A stretch of 64,000 bases of DNA from Xanthomonas euroxanthea (GCF_900476395.1 NZ_UIHB01000005.1:186001-250000), one strand, 5' to 3'. Positions 8,611 through 18,689 are shown, counted from the first letter of the stretch. Notes: generated by a model from the sequence alone, not told the origin. Made by a program: numbers and translations.

Positions 8611-9660
8611 TCACAGCGCGGCGTCTCCATCCTTGCCGAGCGCTTCCAGGTAGGTGCGGTAGTGCAGCTGCCCGATCCGTGGCCAGTCGCGTTGCGATAG
8701 ATCCGGCGCCGCACCGCGCGGCGCGGCGCGTACCTTGTCCAGCATGCCGGTCAGCAATGCCGCATCGAATTCGCCCTCGTAAAGAAATACCCAGCCCGGG
8801 CCGACTTCTTCGGCGATCGCCGCATTGGATTCGCTCCACGGCGCCAGCACCGGGCGTGCCAGCGACAGCGCCAGCAACAAGGTGCCGGAGTTGTGCATCT
8901 GCCGGTACGGCAGCACCACCAGCTCGGCCTCGCTGACCTCGCGTGCCAGCACCGGCTCTTCGACATAGGCCAGCAAGGCGCTGATGCGCGGATCCTGCGC
9001 GCAGGCATCCTCCACCAGGCTGCGCATCTGCGGCGTGGCCGGGTTGCCGACGATACGCAGCTTCAGGCGCGGATCATCGACCTGACGCATCACCTCCAGC
9101 AGCGTCTCCACCCCCTTGTACGGGCGAATCAGGCCGAAGTGCAGCAGCCGCCCCGGCACCGGCGTGCCCTGCGGCATCTGTGCAAACCACTCGCGATAAT
9201 GGCCGTGCAGGATGGTGTCGGTGAACGGCGGTCGCGGCGGCGTGGTTGCGTTGATGCGGATCCAGCGACGCGTCAGCCGATCGATCCAGCGCAACAGGCC
9301 GCGCTCGCGCCAGCCCCGATCCTCGTGCGGCGCCAGGTTGTGCAGGGTGCGCACTACCGGCGTGCCGGTCAGCTGCAGCTTGAGCAACAACAGCGCCGCA
9401 CACATCTGCTTGGCCAGGGTGCCGACAGAACTGGGATGGCGCAGCAGGTATTCGGGCCAATGCAGATGCAGCACGTCGTAGCGCGACAACAGCGCATCGC
9501 GCATCGAAAAGAAGCGCGGCTGCACTGCATCGGGCAGCGACGCATACAGCTGGGTCAGATACGGATTGGTGCTGGCATTGGGCTTTTCGGTAGAGAACAG
9601 CACGGTGACCTGTGGCTGCGCGGCCGCCCGCGCAGTCGCTGCCGATGCAGGCGCGCTCAT
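8611..9660 (-). CDS. gumI: GumI, beta-1,4-mannosyltransferase (GT94)
   Basis: 349 residues. It adds the terminal mannose from GDP-mannose to the GlcA-Man-Glc-Glc intermediate. GT-B features are VLHLHWPEYLL, VVRTLHNLAPHEDRGWRE, LLHFGLIRPYKGVETLL and a C-terminal donor region with VLPYRQMHNSGTLLLALSLARPVLAPW. It contains no signal peptide. Its ATG overlaps the gumH stop by four bases (ATGA), which indicates translational coupling. Confidence 0.95.
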   Translation of the reverse strand: MSAPASAATARAAAQPQVTVLFSTEKPNASTNPYLTQLYASLPDAVQPRFFSMRDALLSRYDVLHLHWPEYLLRHPSSVGTLAKQMCAALLLLKLQLTGTPVVRTLHNLAPHEDRGWRERGLLRWIDRLTRRWIRINATTPPRPPFTDTILHGHYREWFAQMPQGTPVPGRLLHFGLIRPYKGVETLLEVMRQVDDPRLKLRIVGNPATPQMRSLVEDACAQDPRISALLAYVEEPVLAREVSEAELVVLPYRQMHNSGTLLLALSLARPVLAPWSESNAAIAEEVGPGWVFLYEGEFDAALLTGMLDKVRAAPRGAAPDLSQRDWPRIGQLHYRTYLEALGKDGDAAL

Positions 9661-10799
9661 CGCACTGCCTCCTGCGGACGACGGGTGCCCAACGCGGTGT
9701 GGTATTCATCGACGTAGCGCCCGACCACATGCTTCCAGTCGTAGCGGCCCACGTAGGCCATGGACGCTGCACGACGCGCGTCGAAATCCACGTCCGCCTG
9801 CAGCGCAAGCGCCTGCACCTGGTCTGCGGCCGCATCGATCCTGTCGCGGTTGACGATCACGCCCTGCCCCGATTCGCTGGCAAGGCGCACGAACGGCGGG
9901 ATGTCGCTGAGGATGGGAATCAGGCCTGCACTCATCGCCTCGACCGCGGCGATGCCGAAGCCTTCGTGGCGCGACAGGCAGACGAAGAACTGCGCCTGCT
10001 GCATCAGGCTGCGCAGCTGCTCCTGCGAGGGCGACATGCTGAGCTGCACCTTGTCCTGCAGGCCCCGCTCGGCAATCGCCTTGCGCAGGTCGGCCTCGTT
10101 CAGATCGTATTCGCGCCCGGCGATGATCAACCGCCACTGCGGATCGCGCTGCAGCGCCGCCTGCAGCAGCTCCAGGGTTTCGATCAGGCCCTTGTTCACC
10201 GACCAGCGGCCGAAATACATCATGGTCCGCCCCGGCGTTGCTGCGCCCTGCCCTGCGTATTTCTCCACGTCCACGCCGTTTTCGATCACCCGCAGACGTG
10301 CCGGCGACACCACCTTGGCGAAGAGCTCGCCGTCATTCTCGCTGGTGGCGATCACCCGCGCATATGCCAGTGCCGAGGTGCGGGTGAGCGTCTGAAACCA
10401 TAGCTGCTTCATCCGCGAGGCATATGCGGTATGGAAAAAGCCGCCGTGCGTGGACACCACCATCGGCTTGCCATGCAGCGGCTTGGTCAGTGCCAGATAG
10501 TCGTAGAAAAAATCGATGCCATGCAGGTGGACCAGGTCGGCCGAGCGGATCGCGCCCAGCACCGACGGCGCCAACGGATAACGCGAGGAGCCGCGATACC
10601 CGATGCGCCGGATCGGCAAGCCCTGATGCGTCTCCTGCGCCGCAAGCTGCGCACCCGGATCGGTAAACACCCGATCCAGGGTCACGATCTCCACCGTATC
10701 GGCGCTGGTGGCCTGATGCTGACGGGCCACATTGAGAACGACTTCTTCCATGCCTCCGATCGAAGGGTGGAATTGGCGGACGACATGCACCACTTTCAT
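9657..10799 (-). CDS. gumH: GumH, alpha-1,3-mannosyltransferase (GT4)
   Basis: 380 residues, equal to the known GumH length when started at the ATG at 10799 (MKVVHVVRQFHPS). It transfers mannose from GDP-mannose to cellobiose-PP-undecaprenol. The GT4 signature EX7E is present as EGFGIAAVE within SRHEGFGIAAVEAMSAG, and the phosphate-binding region is MMYFGRWSVNKGL. The N-terminal domain carries HPSIGGMEEVVLNVAR. It lies 67 bases after gumG and overlaps gumI. Confidence 0.95.
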   Translation of the reverse strand: MKVVHVVRQFHPSIGGMEEVVLNVARQHQATSADTVEIVTLDRVFTDPGAQLAAQETHQGLPIRRIGYRGSSRYPLAPSVLGAIRSADLVHLHGIDFFYDYLALTKPLHGKPMVVSTHGGFFHTAYASRMKQLWFQTLTRTSALAYARVIATSENDGELFAKVVSPARLRVIENGVDVEKYAGQGAATPGRTMMYFGRWSVNKGLIETLELLQAALQRDPQWRLIIAGREYDLNEADLRKAIAERGLQDKVQLSMSPSQEQLRSLMQQAQFFVCLSRHEGFGIAAVEAMSAGLIPILSDIPPFVRLASESGQGVIVNRDRIDAAADQVQALALQADVDFDARRAASMAYVGRYDWKHVVGRYVDEYHTALGTRRPQEAVR

Positions 10800-10866
10800 T
10801 ACGCCAATCTCCTGTGCCAGCGACGCAGAGACATCTGCATGTTCGGCCAATCATTCTGGAAGCTCG

Positions 10867-11955
10867 TCATTTACGTTTCAATCCCAACATCCACGGCGCA
10901 ACGCGCACCAGCACCGCGCGCATCGGCACGCTGGCAACGATAGCGAATGCACCCAGGCCCATTGCCCAGGCCGGGGTGCCGATCGTGCCAGGTGCGATCA
11001 CGCCCGTTCGTGCCACCACGCTGGTGAGCACCAGAAACACCAATGTGTGCGTGCACAGGATCAGCAGGGTATTGCCGCCGATCCACTGCAGCCACCGCCA
11101 CTGCCGAACGAAGTAGGCCACACACAAGGTCATTGCAGTACCCAGCAGGCTGACCAGCAGGAACACCGCAGCGGAATGCCCGAACTGCAGATTGTTCACG
11201 TCCACCTGCCCGTTCCATCCGGCCAGCCACCACCACGCTGCCGCCAGCACCGGCAGGGCCAATGTCCAGACCGCGGCCCCGAGCGCGCGCAGTGCATCGG
11301 CATGGCGCGACAGCCATCCGCCCACGGCGATGAAGAACAGCGCAACGGGCACTACATCCAGCGCGAACGGGAGCCGCAGATGCAATGACGGAAACCAGCC
11401 CGCCCATGCCAATGCGAGCAGCAGACTGGTCGCAGCCAGGGCGGCCGTCGTCAGGCGCGTGCGCAAGGCGATGTAGGCCAGCGTGGTGACGAACAAGGCC
11501 GGCAGGAACCACAACGCCGGCAGCACGTACAGGCGCGTGCCGTTGGCCCAGAACAGACCGACGAACGGATCCCACCACGGCAGGACATGCGATGGATGCG
11601 GCGCGCGGCTGGTCACTCCCATCAGCAACCAGCAGGCGTAGGCCACCAGGAAAAACGCAAGGTAGGGAACCAGCAACGTGCGCGCCAATTTCCTGATCGT
11701 CGCCACCGTCATCGCGCGGTGGCCGAAGCGCTCGCCGACCCAGCCGGACAGCACGAAAAACAGCGGGACATGAAAACTGTAGGCAAACAGTTTGTAGGCG
11801 GCCGGCATGCCGTTGGCATGCCCCAATACCACCAGCACGATGGCCAGTGCCTTTGCTGCATCGATCTGCCAATCGCGGGTCAATGCAGGCGCTGGCGCGG
11901 CCGTGGCCGCCAGGTCGCCGTGCCCGGCCGGGCTGGAATACGGTGCGGTGGTCAT
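10867..11955 (-). CDS. gumG: GumG, acyltransferase-3 family acetyltransferase (external mannose)
   Basis: 362 residues with about ten membrane helices. This integral membrane acetyltransferase belongs to the acyltransferase-3 family; the conserved opening is IDAAKALAIVLVVLGHANGMP with the key His in the first helix. In X. campestris GumG acetylates the outer mannose. The start at 11955 (MTTAPYSS) gives a short soluble N-terminus comparable to GumF. It is a clear paralogue of the adjacent gumF, with matching motifs such as LFAYSFHVPLFF and GGNTLLILCTHTLVF, and is separated from it by 13 bases. Confidence 0.92.
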   Translation of the reverse strand: MTTAPYSSPAGHGDLAATAAPAPALTRDWQIDAAKALAIVLVVLGHANGMPAAYKLFAYSFHVPLFFVLSGWVGERFGHRAMTVATIRKLARTLLVPYLAFFLVAYACWLLMGVTSRAPHPSHVLPWWDPFVGLFWANGTRLYVLPALWFLPALFVTTLAYIALRTRLTTAALAATSLLLALAWAGWFPSLHLRLPFALDVVPVALFFIAVGGWLSRHADALRALGAAVWTLALPVLAAAWWWLAGWNGQVDVNNLQFGHSAAVFLLVSLLGTAMTLCVAYFVRQWRWLQWIGGNTLLILCTHTLVFLVLTSVVARTGVIAPGTIGTPAWAMGLGAFAIVASVPMRAVLVRVAPWMLGLKRK

Positions 11956-11968
11956 GCCGCAGCGCCAG

Positions 11969-13060
11969 TCATGCCGCCACCGGGCGGGCACCCAGGGTCC
12001 ACGGCGCAAAACGCATCAGCACCCAACGCAGCGGCACGCTCGCAAGCAACGCAAACACCGTCACGAACACTGCCCAGCCCAGCCCGGGGCGCGAGGCACC
12101 GAATCCGCCGGCCAACGCTGCAACACCGGAAAGCACGAAGAACACCAGCATGTGGGTGCACAAAATCAGCAAGGTATTGCGGCCGATCCACTGTATCCAG
12201 GCCCAGCCCTGCACCAGCCGCGCCGCGCAGATCACCATCAATGAGCCGAGCACCGCACCGAGCATGAACCCGGCGTGGCTGCGGCCGAATTCCAGCATGT
12301 TGACGTCGATCCGGCCATTGCGATCGGCCAGCCAGGCCACCGGCAAGGCCAGCAGCAGCGTCACCAGCGCACTCACCGGCAAGGAGGTCGGCAGACGTGC
12401 GGAAATGTGGACCAGCAAGGCGCCCAGCGCGTAGAAGCACAGCGACACCGGTAGTACGTCCAGGCCGAAGAAAAGTCGCAGCTGCTGGCCCGGAAACCAG
12501 CCCATCCAGCACCAGGCCAGGGGCAGCGACGCCACCGCGATCAGCACCGGCGGCATCCAGCGGCGCAGCACGAAATAGCTGAGCACCGTCACCAGCATCA
12601 CCGGCAGGAACCACAGCGGAGGCTGCACGTACAGATCGGGGCCAATACCGGTGAACATCGCCAAGATCGGCTCCCACCACGGATGGCTGCCCCACCGCGC
12701 CGCCTTCTCGCCGATATTGCGCGTCAGCAACCAGTAGGCGTAACCGAGCAGATAGAACGTCACATACGGCAGCAGCAGGCCGCGCGCCTGCTTGCTGATC
12801 GTCTGCGCCAACCCGGTGGTCCGCGACGCATAGCCGGATGCCAGCCAGCCGGACACCATGAAGAACAGCGGCACATGAAAGCTGTAGGCAAACAGCGTCA
12901 TCGCTTGCGGCACGCCCTTGGCGTGGCAGAACACCACCAGCAGAATCGCCAGGGCCTTGGTGGCATCAATGCGCGGGTCGCGGCTGCGCCCGCCGTTGGC
13001 AACGTGCACGCCGGCCGCCGATGCAACCGGCTGCGGTGCGTGCGTTGCCGCCACACTCAT
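11969..13060 (-). CDS. gumF: GumF, acyltransferase-3 family acetyltransferase (internal mannose)
   Basis: 363 residues and about ten membrane helices. Acyltransferase-3 family; motif IDATKALAILLVVFCHAKGVP carries the conserved His of helix 1, followed by LFAYSFHVPLFFMVSGW. In X. campestris GumF acetylates the inner mannose of the repeat. Its ATG at 13060 overlaps the gumE stop (13057-13059), which indicates coupled translation. It is a tandem paralogue of gumG. Confidence 0.93.
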   Translation of the reverse strand: MSVAATHAPQPVASAAGVHVANGGRSRDPRIDATKALAILLVVFCHAKGVPQAMTLFAYSFHVPLFFMVSGWLASGYASRTTGLAQTISKQARGLLLPYVTFYLLGYAYWLLTRNIGEKAARWGSHPWWEPILAMFTGIGPDLYVQPPLWFLPVMLVTVLSYFVLRRWMPPVLIAVASLPLAWCWMGWFPGQQLRLFFGLDVLPVSLCFYALGALLVHISARLPTSLPVSALVTLLLALPVAWLADRNGRIDVNMLEFGRSHAGFMLGAVLGSLMVICAARLVQGWAWIQWIGRNTLLILCTHMLVFFVLSGVAALAGGFGASRPGLGWAVFVTVFALLASVPLRWVLMRFAPWTLGARPVAA

Positions 13061-14355
13061 CGTGCGCCTCCCGCGGGCAGTGGCAATCGTGCCTCATCGT
13101 CGGACGGATCCTGGCTGGTCTGCTGCGCGATGCTTGCAGCAGACCAGGTCGGCCGCATGTGCCACAGGCAGCCGCACACGAACCACCACAATGCCGAGGT
13201 CTTGATCGAGAAGTAACCGTTGGACACCAGCAAGCTCAGCGCGAACGCAAAGATCGCCAGGTTCTTGAACAGCTGCCCTTCCTTGCTCGGCATCAACAAC
13301 AGGAACGAATACGACAGCAGGAACGCAAGCACGCCGACGATCGACTGGGATGCGATGAAGTAGGCGATGCCGCTGTCGAAGTAGCGGTACGCCTGCGCAA
13401 AATCCAGGCCCATCCATGAGTTGAAGGACAGGTTATTCATCGAATTGACGGTGAAGAAGACCCGGCCCATCGTGTTGTCCTGATAGGCAGTGATCCCGGT
13501 GATCCACACCAGCAACCATGCGGTCATGATCACGATCAGGAAAATCAGGAAGGCCAGGCGTTGATCCAGGCGTTTCAGCAGCGGCGACAGCAGCACCATC
13601 AGCACGCAGGTGCCCGCCGCAAGCCGCCCATCGGAGGCCACGATCATGAAGCCGATCAGGCCGACCGACAGGAGCAGCATCGCCGGCCGCATCCAGCGCC
13701 AGAACACCAGCACGATCGCGGTAAAGAAGCAGATGTAATTGCCCATGGTCACCGGCTCGATGAACATCGAGGAGGCGCGGGGAAGATTGGAACCGGGCAG
13801 GAAGTTGCGCTCGCCCGGTCGCGTGGCGCTGACGAACAGGTTGCTGTCTTCGTTCCAGAACCCCTCCGCGCTCATGCCGCGCGCGTTGACGAAGAAGCTC
13901 TTCGGGTTGACCAGGTCGCCGTAGACACTGGGCGTCGCCAACTCGAACGCCGCAACCAACGACACGATGATGGTCATGCGCACGAACAGCTTGGGTACCG
14001 ACCCGGTATAGGCCGAACCAAGCACCACGAACGCAAACACCACCAGCGCGTCGCGGAAGAACTTCGGATCGACCTGCCAGTTCACCAGGAAGCGCACGAA
14101 CATCAAGGTGACGATCAGGCCCAGGCCGCTGATGATCAAGGCGATGCGCTTGCGGCTCATCGAGCCCAGGCCGAGCAGGAAACACGCGGCATAGACCATG
14201 AACTCGACCGCGTAGGTGATCACCGGACGCACGGTGAACACGTTCGCATTGATCAGCGCCAGCACCAGGTTGTAACCGACGCCGACCAGCAGCGTCAGTT
14301 CAATCAGCAGGTTGTGCCAGCGAACGCGGGCCTCGTCGCTCATTCGGATCAGCAT
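13057..14355 (-). CDS. gumE: GumE, xanthan polymerase (Wzy-like)
   Basis: 432 residues, matching the known GumE length when started at the ATG at 14355 (MLIRMSDEARVRWHN). It is an integral inner membrane protein with at least ten hydrophobic helices and a large periplasmic loop (about residues 150-215, containing LFVSATRPGERNFLPGSNLPRASS). It is expected to polymerise repeat units from the periplasmic side. It is weakly conserved outside Xanthomonadaceae, as usual for polymerases. It follows gumD by 82 bases. Confidence 0.93.
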   Translation of the reverse strand: MLIRMSDEARVRWHNLLIELTLLVGVGYNLVLALINANVFTVRPVITYAVEFMVYAACFLLGLGSMSRKRIALIISGLGLIVTLMFVRFLVNWQVDPKFFRDALVVFAFVVLGSAYTGSVPKLFVRMTIIVSLVAAFELATPSVYGDLVNPKSFFVNARGMSAEGFWNEDSNLFVSATRPGERNFLPGSNLPRASSMFIEPVTMGNYICFFTAIVLVFWRWMRPAMLLLSVGLIGFMIVASDGRLAAGTCVLMVLLSPLLKRLDQRLAFLIFLIVIMTAWLLVWITGITAYQDNTMGRVFFTVNSMNNLSFNSWMGLDFAQAYRYFDSGIAYFIASQSIVGVLAFLLSYSFLLLMPSKEGQLFKNLAIFAFALSLLVSNGYFSIKTSALWWFVCGCLWHMRPTWSAASIAQQTSQDPSDDEARLPLPAGGAR

Positions 14356-14437
14356 GCAGACGCCTGCTTGAAAGGGGCGACTGCAATGCAGCCGCCCGCG
14401 GCGCTCGGCGCGCCAGGTCGCACACTCCCCGCCATCA

Positions 14438-15892
14438 TCAGTACGCGGTCTTCTGTCCGAGCACACGTACTGCGGTCAGCACGATGATGCGGATATCCAG
14501 CCACAGCGACCAGCGACGGATGTAGTCCAGATCGTACTGGATGCGCTTTTTCATCGTGCGCAGCTCCGGGGTTTCGCCACGGAATCCATTGACCTGCGCC
14601 CAACCGGTGATGCCCGGCTTGACGTAATGGCGCTGCATGTAGTGATTGATCAGCTTTTCGTAATGGGTGTTGTGTTGCGCCGCGTGCGGACGCGGACCCA
14701 CGATCGACATGCTGCCACCGAGCACGTTGAAGATCTGCGGCAACTCGTCCAGGCTGCTCCGGCGCAGGAACGCCCCGAAACGGGTGATGCGGCTGTCGTT
14801 CTTGGTCGCCTGCTGGATGGTGGTGCCATGATCGTCATGCACACGCATCGAGCGGAACTTGAACATGTAGAACTCGCGACCGCCCAGGCCATGACGACGC
14901 TGGCGGAAGAACACCGGACCCGGCGAACTCATCTTCACACCGACCGCAATCGCTGCCATCAGCGGCCATAGGCCCATCAGCGCGATGACAGCCAGGATCT
15001 TGTCCTGCAGTGCCTTGGCGACCACGAAGTAGTTGTCGCGGTCCACACCACCCTGGCGCAGGTTGATCACCGGCACATTGCCGATCTGCTCGCCAGACTG
15101 GTTCAACAGGCCGAAGTCGAACAGATCTGGCACCAGCTTCACGTTGATCGGATAGCGATCCAGGCGCTGCAGCAGCTGCTTGATGTGGTCACGCTCGCCC
15201 AGTGGCAGCGAGATCCACACCTGCTCGACCTGGTTGTCCTGCAGATACTCGATCAGTGCATCCGGATCGCCCAGGCACGGCAGCGACTGACGTTGCTCGG
15301 TCACCGCGATGTCGTACGGCGTGCGGAAATAGCCGACCAGGTTCATGCCGACCCAGGGATTGCGACTGAGGTAGTGATTGATCTTCATCACCGGATGGCG
15401 CAGACCCACCACCACCACCCGCTGCACGTCCACACCCTGGGTACGCAGGTGATTGAGGAAGCCGCGCAGCACCGTGCGGGCCGCCACCAGCGAGGCCAGG
15501 CCACCGACGAACCACAGGCCGATCCAGCCGCGCGACACCTGCTCGCCGACCTGCACGATCAGTGCGTGCACCGCAAACAGCGCGAACACGCCGCCGAACG
15601 CGCCGCCCAGCACCATCAGCTCGCTCAACAGCCCGCGACCGCGCCAGCTGCGATACAGCGGAAACAGCGCAAAGCAGATCACCGAATACAACAGCGTGGT
15701 GGCGATGGCGACCCGGTACGGTGCCGCAGGCACCCAGGAACCGAAGACGATGCGATAGGCGATCAGCCCGGAAGCCACGACCATGGTGAGGTCGAAGACA
15801 CGCAGGACCAGGTCGGCTGCAGCCGAATACTTGGACAACAATCGCGGCGAGGATGTCGTGTAAGTCGCGCTACTCAAGTCTGCCAAAAGCAT
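14438..15892 (-). CDS. gumD: GumD, undecaprenyl-phosphate glucose-1-phosphate transferase
   Basis: 484 residues, equal to known GumD. It starts xanthan synthesis by moving glucose-1-phosphate from UDP-glucose to undecaprenyl phosphate. The N-terminal half has four or five membrane helices plus a CoA-binding-like domain ([13 protein letters not shown]). One more helix near residue 290 leads into the bacterial sugar transferase domain, with [46 protein letters not shown] and [18 protein letters not shown] strong ribosome binding site (TTGGAGGA) precedes the ATG. It is separated from gumC by 244 bases, the largest gap inside the core operon. Confidence 0.97.
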   Translation of the reverse strand: MLLADLSSATYTTSSPRLLSKYSAAADLVLRVFDLTMVVASGLIAYRIVFGSWVPAAPYRVAIATTLLYSVICFALFPLYRSWRGRGLLSELMVLGGAFGGVFALFAVHALIVQVGEQVSRGWIGLWFVGGLASLVAARTVLRGFLNHLRTQGVDVQRVVVVGLRHPVMKINHYLSRNPWVGMNLVGYFRTPYDIAVTEQRQSLPCLGDPDALIEYLQDNQVEQVWISLPLGERDHIKQLLQRLDRYPINVKLVPDLFDFGLLNQSGEQIGNVPVINLRQGGVDRDNYFVVAKALQDKILAVIALMGLWPLMAAIAVGVKMSSPGPVFFRQRRHGLGGREFYMFKFRSMRVHDDHGTTIQQATKNDSRITRFGAFLRRSSLDELPQIFNVLGGSMSIVGPRPHAAQHNTHYEKLINHYMQRHYVKPGITGWAQVNGFRGETPELRTMKKRIQYDLDYIRRWSLWLDIRIIVLTAVRVLGQKTAY

Positions 15893-16136
15893 GGGGATGT
15901 CCTCCAAACTCGATACGGTGCATGCGGGGGAACATACGAATCGCACGCGAGCTTTCAATCATCTCCGTCGAGCAATCACCGCGGTAATACCTACCGACCC
16001 CAGATCGCACGACAGCCCTTTGTTTCAACAGAGACAAACTTTCAAACGAAGGAGCCCGAAACATACGGGATCCAACCTTTTCCACGCTGAATCAGTTGTC
16101 ACTTCAATTAACCCATCGTTGTGCAACACCACGATG
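15893..16136 (-). other. gumC-gumD intergenic spacer
   Basis: This 244-base spacer is AT-richer than its flanks and is unusually long for this otherwise tightly packed operon. No convincing gene is seen. An open frame on the minus strand runs into the gumD start but has no good ribosome binding site and no recognisable domain. The 3' end holds the GGAGGA ribosome binding site of gumD. A secondary promoter or processing site is possible but no clear -35/-10 pair was found. Confidence 0.5.
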
Positions 16137-17561
16137 TCAGTCCAACCGCGCCTGCGCTGGCGTGCCTCGCAGGAAGTAGCGCACCAGAGCCACAGCCACG
16201 CCCAGGAATACGCCAAAGATGAAGCCCAAGGCGAGGTTCAATTTGAGTTTCGGCGAAGTCTTAGACGTAGGCACGTCTGCGGTGTCGATGATGGTCACGT
16301 TGTTGGCGCCGACGTTGCTCGCCACACCGATCTCCTTGTAGCGCTGCAGGAGCGCATCGTAGAGCTGGCGGTTGGTATCGACGTCGCGCTTGAGCATGTT
16401 GTAGCGGATGCTGCGGCTCTGCAGGTCCAGCTCATCGTTCCGCAATCCGGCGATGCGCTGGTTGAGCAATTGCTCCTGGTGCACCGACGCGTCGTAGGTC
16501 GCCTTGAGCGACTGGCGGATATTGATGACCTCGCCATTGATCTGGCGGCGCGACTCTTCGATCTGCGCCTTCAGGCGCTGCATTTCCGGATAGTCCGGCT
16601 TGAAGGTCGACAGCTTCTGCTGATACTCGGTGTTCAGGCGGATCTGCTCGCCGCGCAGGCTCTGGATCAGCGGGTTGCTCAGCACCTGCGGCAGCGACAT
16701 CGCATCGCCGCTGCTGACCTGACGCCAGGCTGCCTCGGCCTTGATGCGGGTGTCCTGCGCCGATGCCAGCATCGCGTTGAGGTCGCTCAGGTTCTGGGCA
16801 GGAAGCGATGGCTTGTCATCGCCCACCGACACGATCTGCTCGTCGGTGGAATAGGTGACCAGATTCTTTTCCGAGTCCTCCACCTTGTCGCGCAACTGCT
16901 CCAGACGCTCGGCCAGGAACTTGGTCGCAAACGAAGACGCCTTGATGCGGCGTTCCTGCGTGCTGACGATGAAGACCTTGGTGTAGGTGTTGGCGATCTT
17001 GGCCGCCAATACCGGGTCCGGCGAATCGTAATTGACGTAGACCAGGCGCGAATTGAGGATCGGCTCGACCACCAGCCCGGCCAGCAGCGTATCGGTCAGG
17101 CTGCGCTCGATGATGGCCTGGCGCGAGTCGACCGACTTGCCGGCTTCCGGATTCTTGGCAGCGGCCTTTTCCAGCGCCTCGTCGACCTGCTGCTTGAACG
17201 CCGGCTCCTGGTCGAGCCTGGCCTCGCGGATCACCGCACGGGCCAGCGAACGGCTCTGCAGCAGCTGGTACTGGGTCTGGTAGAAATCGCGATCCTGCGG
17301 CGACTCCACCGGCATCAGGTTGTCGACGTTCACCACATTGAGCGAATCACGCTCGATCTGCAGCGTGCTGGTGGCGCGGTATTTTTCCGGCATCAGCAGG
17401 GTGACGCCAAAGGCCAGCGCCACGGCCGCGACGGTGATCAGGATGATCAACCAGCGCTGCGACACCAGCGCGCGCCAGTAGTCGAGCAAGCCAACGTCGG
17501 CCAGCTCAAGATGCCCATGACGATGAGACGGGGAGGAACGATTGTCTGAATTCATACTCAT
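16137..17561 (-). CDS. gumC: GumC, polysaccharide co-polymerase (Wzz / PCP family)
   Basis: 474 residues from the ATG at 17561, which overlaps the gumB stop by four bases; ATG at 17555 is the alternative. It is an inner membrane protein of the Wzz family with an N-terminal helix (RWLIILITVAAVALAFG, about residue 36) and a C-terminal helix (LGFIFGVFLGVAVALVRYFL). The long periplasmic part between them contains coiled-coil segments (about residues 190-390). It controls chain growth and links the polymerase to the GumB outer membrane exporter. No cytoplasmic tyrosine kinase domain is attached. Confidence 0.95.
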   Translation of the reverse strand: MSMNSDNRSSPSHRHGHLELADVGLLDYWRALVSQRWLIILITVAAVALAFGVTLLMPEKYRATSTLQIERDSLNVVNVDNLMPVESPQDRDFYQTQYQLLQSRSLARAVIREARLDQEPAFKQQVDEALEKAAAKNPEAGKSVDSRQAIIERSLTDTLLAGLVVEPILNSRLVYVNYDSPDPVLAAKIANTYTKVFIVSTQERRIKASSFATKFLAERLEQLRDKVEDSEKNLVTYSTDEQIVSVGDDKPSLPAQNLSDLNAMLASAQDTRIKAEAAWRQVSSGDAMSLPQVLSNPLIQSLRGEQIRLNTEYQQKLSTFKPDYPEMQRLKAQIEESRRQINGEVINIRQSLKATYDASVHQEQLLNQRIAGLRNDELDLQSRSIRYNMLKRDVDTNRQLYDALLQRYKEIGVASNVGANNVTIIDTADVPTSKTSPKLKLNLALGFIFGVFLGVAVALVRYFLRGTPAQARLD

Positions 17562-18256
17562 CGGTAAGCGCGCCACACCATCACAAGGGGGGTCAGTTCC
17601 AGCATGGTGCGCAGCCAGACGCGTGCGTCCGAGCGATACACCACAACGATGTCGCCGCCGTAGATCTCAGGGTCCGGGTTGGCCCCCTTCTCGATCTGGG
17701 TCAGATCGAATCTGGCGATCATCTTTTGCCCGTTGACGGTGCGGAACACGATGACGTTGCCGCGGCTGGCCACCGTGCTGACACCCTTGGCCTGCGCAAT
17801 GGCCTGCTGCAGGGTCAGGTTGGCGCCGATCACCGGATAGATCCCCGGCTCGTCGACCGCACCGGTCACCGTCACCCGGCGACCATTGGACTCCTGCACG
17901 AACACCGATACCTGCGGCTGCTGCAGGTATCCGGCGGCGTAGCGGTCTGCCACCAGCTTTTCGAGCTCGCCGACACCCAGGCCGGCCGCCTTGACGTCGC
18001 CGATCAGCGGCAGCGAGATGTGGCCGTTCTGATCGATGCGGACCTGCCGCTCCAGGTCATCGACCTGGAACACCTTGAACAACAACAGGTCGCCTGGGGC
18101 GAGTCGATACTCCGGTTGCACTGCCGACATTGCGAGCGGATCCGGAAGCGGCAGGGAGTCCGCCATCTTCGGACCGGTGCTGCATGCGCCCAGTGCCATC
18201 GAGCAGATCAACGCCAGGCTGAGGCCTTGGCAGAATCGTCCGATCAGTTTTTTCAT
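17558..18256 (-). CDS. gumB: GumB, outer membrane polysaccharide export lipoprotein
   Basis: 232 residues. Signal peptide with lipobox ALGAC, acylated Cys at residue 25. The Wza-type export domain follows (YRLAPGDLLLFKVFQVDDLERQVRIDQNGHISLPLIGDV), then a soluble ligand-binding beta-grasp domain (VTVTGAVDEPGIYPV). It is shorter than E. coli Wza, as is usual for GumB. It is the first gene of the gum operon; the upstream region up to tRNA-Pro contains no other gene and should hold the main gum promoter. Confidence 0.96.
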   Translation of the reverse strand: MKKLIGRFCQGLSLALICSMALGACSTGPKMADSLPLPDPLAMSAVQPEYRLAPGDLLLFKVFQVDDLERQVRIDQNGHISLPLIGDVKAAGLGVGELEKLVADRYAAGYLQQPQVSVFVQESNGRRVTVTGAVDEPGIYPVIGANLTLQQAIAQAKGVSTVASRGNVIVFRTVNGQKMIARFDLTQIEKGANPDPEIYGGDIVVVYRSDARVWLRTMLELTPLVMVWRAYR

Positions 18257-18689
18257 GCGTGTGGCTGGCTGCCTCGGTTGGGTGGGACAGGACCTCGCGC
18301 AGCATTCGACCGGCTAACACGCCAGCAAGAACGTACGACAGAGAAATTCATCCCAAGACGCTCGGGATCACGACAGGTGTGACGTGTTGCAGTGCACTAT
18401 GGCATAGAACCAAGGCATCGCAAGACGCTGCTCGCCATTTTTTTGACGGCGTTGGCCTATTGATTCAAGTTCGTCGTTACACCGTTAACAAAACGTGATC
18501 CACGTACTAATCCAGCGCGACTGATTCAGAGCATTTTCGGACACTTAGCCACATTCCGTGACCCAGGTCCATGCGAGCGGGACCGCGATGAAACGGACGC
18601 GACCAGTGCTTTCATGCTGCTCTGCAATATGCCGATATGCATATCGTGTCACCCGCATTACACGCCGCCGACCGCATGTTGCGGCGCAA
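18257..18689 (-). promoter_or_regulatory. gumB: gum operon upstream region (probable main promoter and 5' leader)
   Basis: A gene-free stretch of about 430 bases between the tRNA-Pro terminator and the gumB ATG. The main gum promoter of Xanthomonas is known to lie directly upstream of gumB, so it should be here. It is AT-richer than the operon in its distal half (about 18400-18540), with an A-run and TTGA/TTGC hexamers on the minus strand. I could not assign a convincing -35/-10 pair by eye, so no exact boxes are given. Confidence 0.6.

Noticed and set aside
15870..16085. Possible 71-residue gene upstream of gumD
   Set aside because: No ribosome binding site at its start, overlaps the gumD start in another frame, and has no recognisable family.
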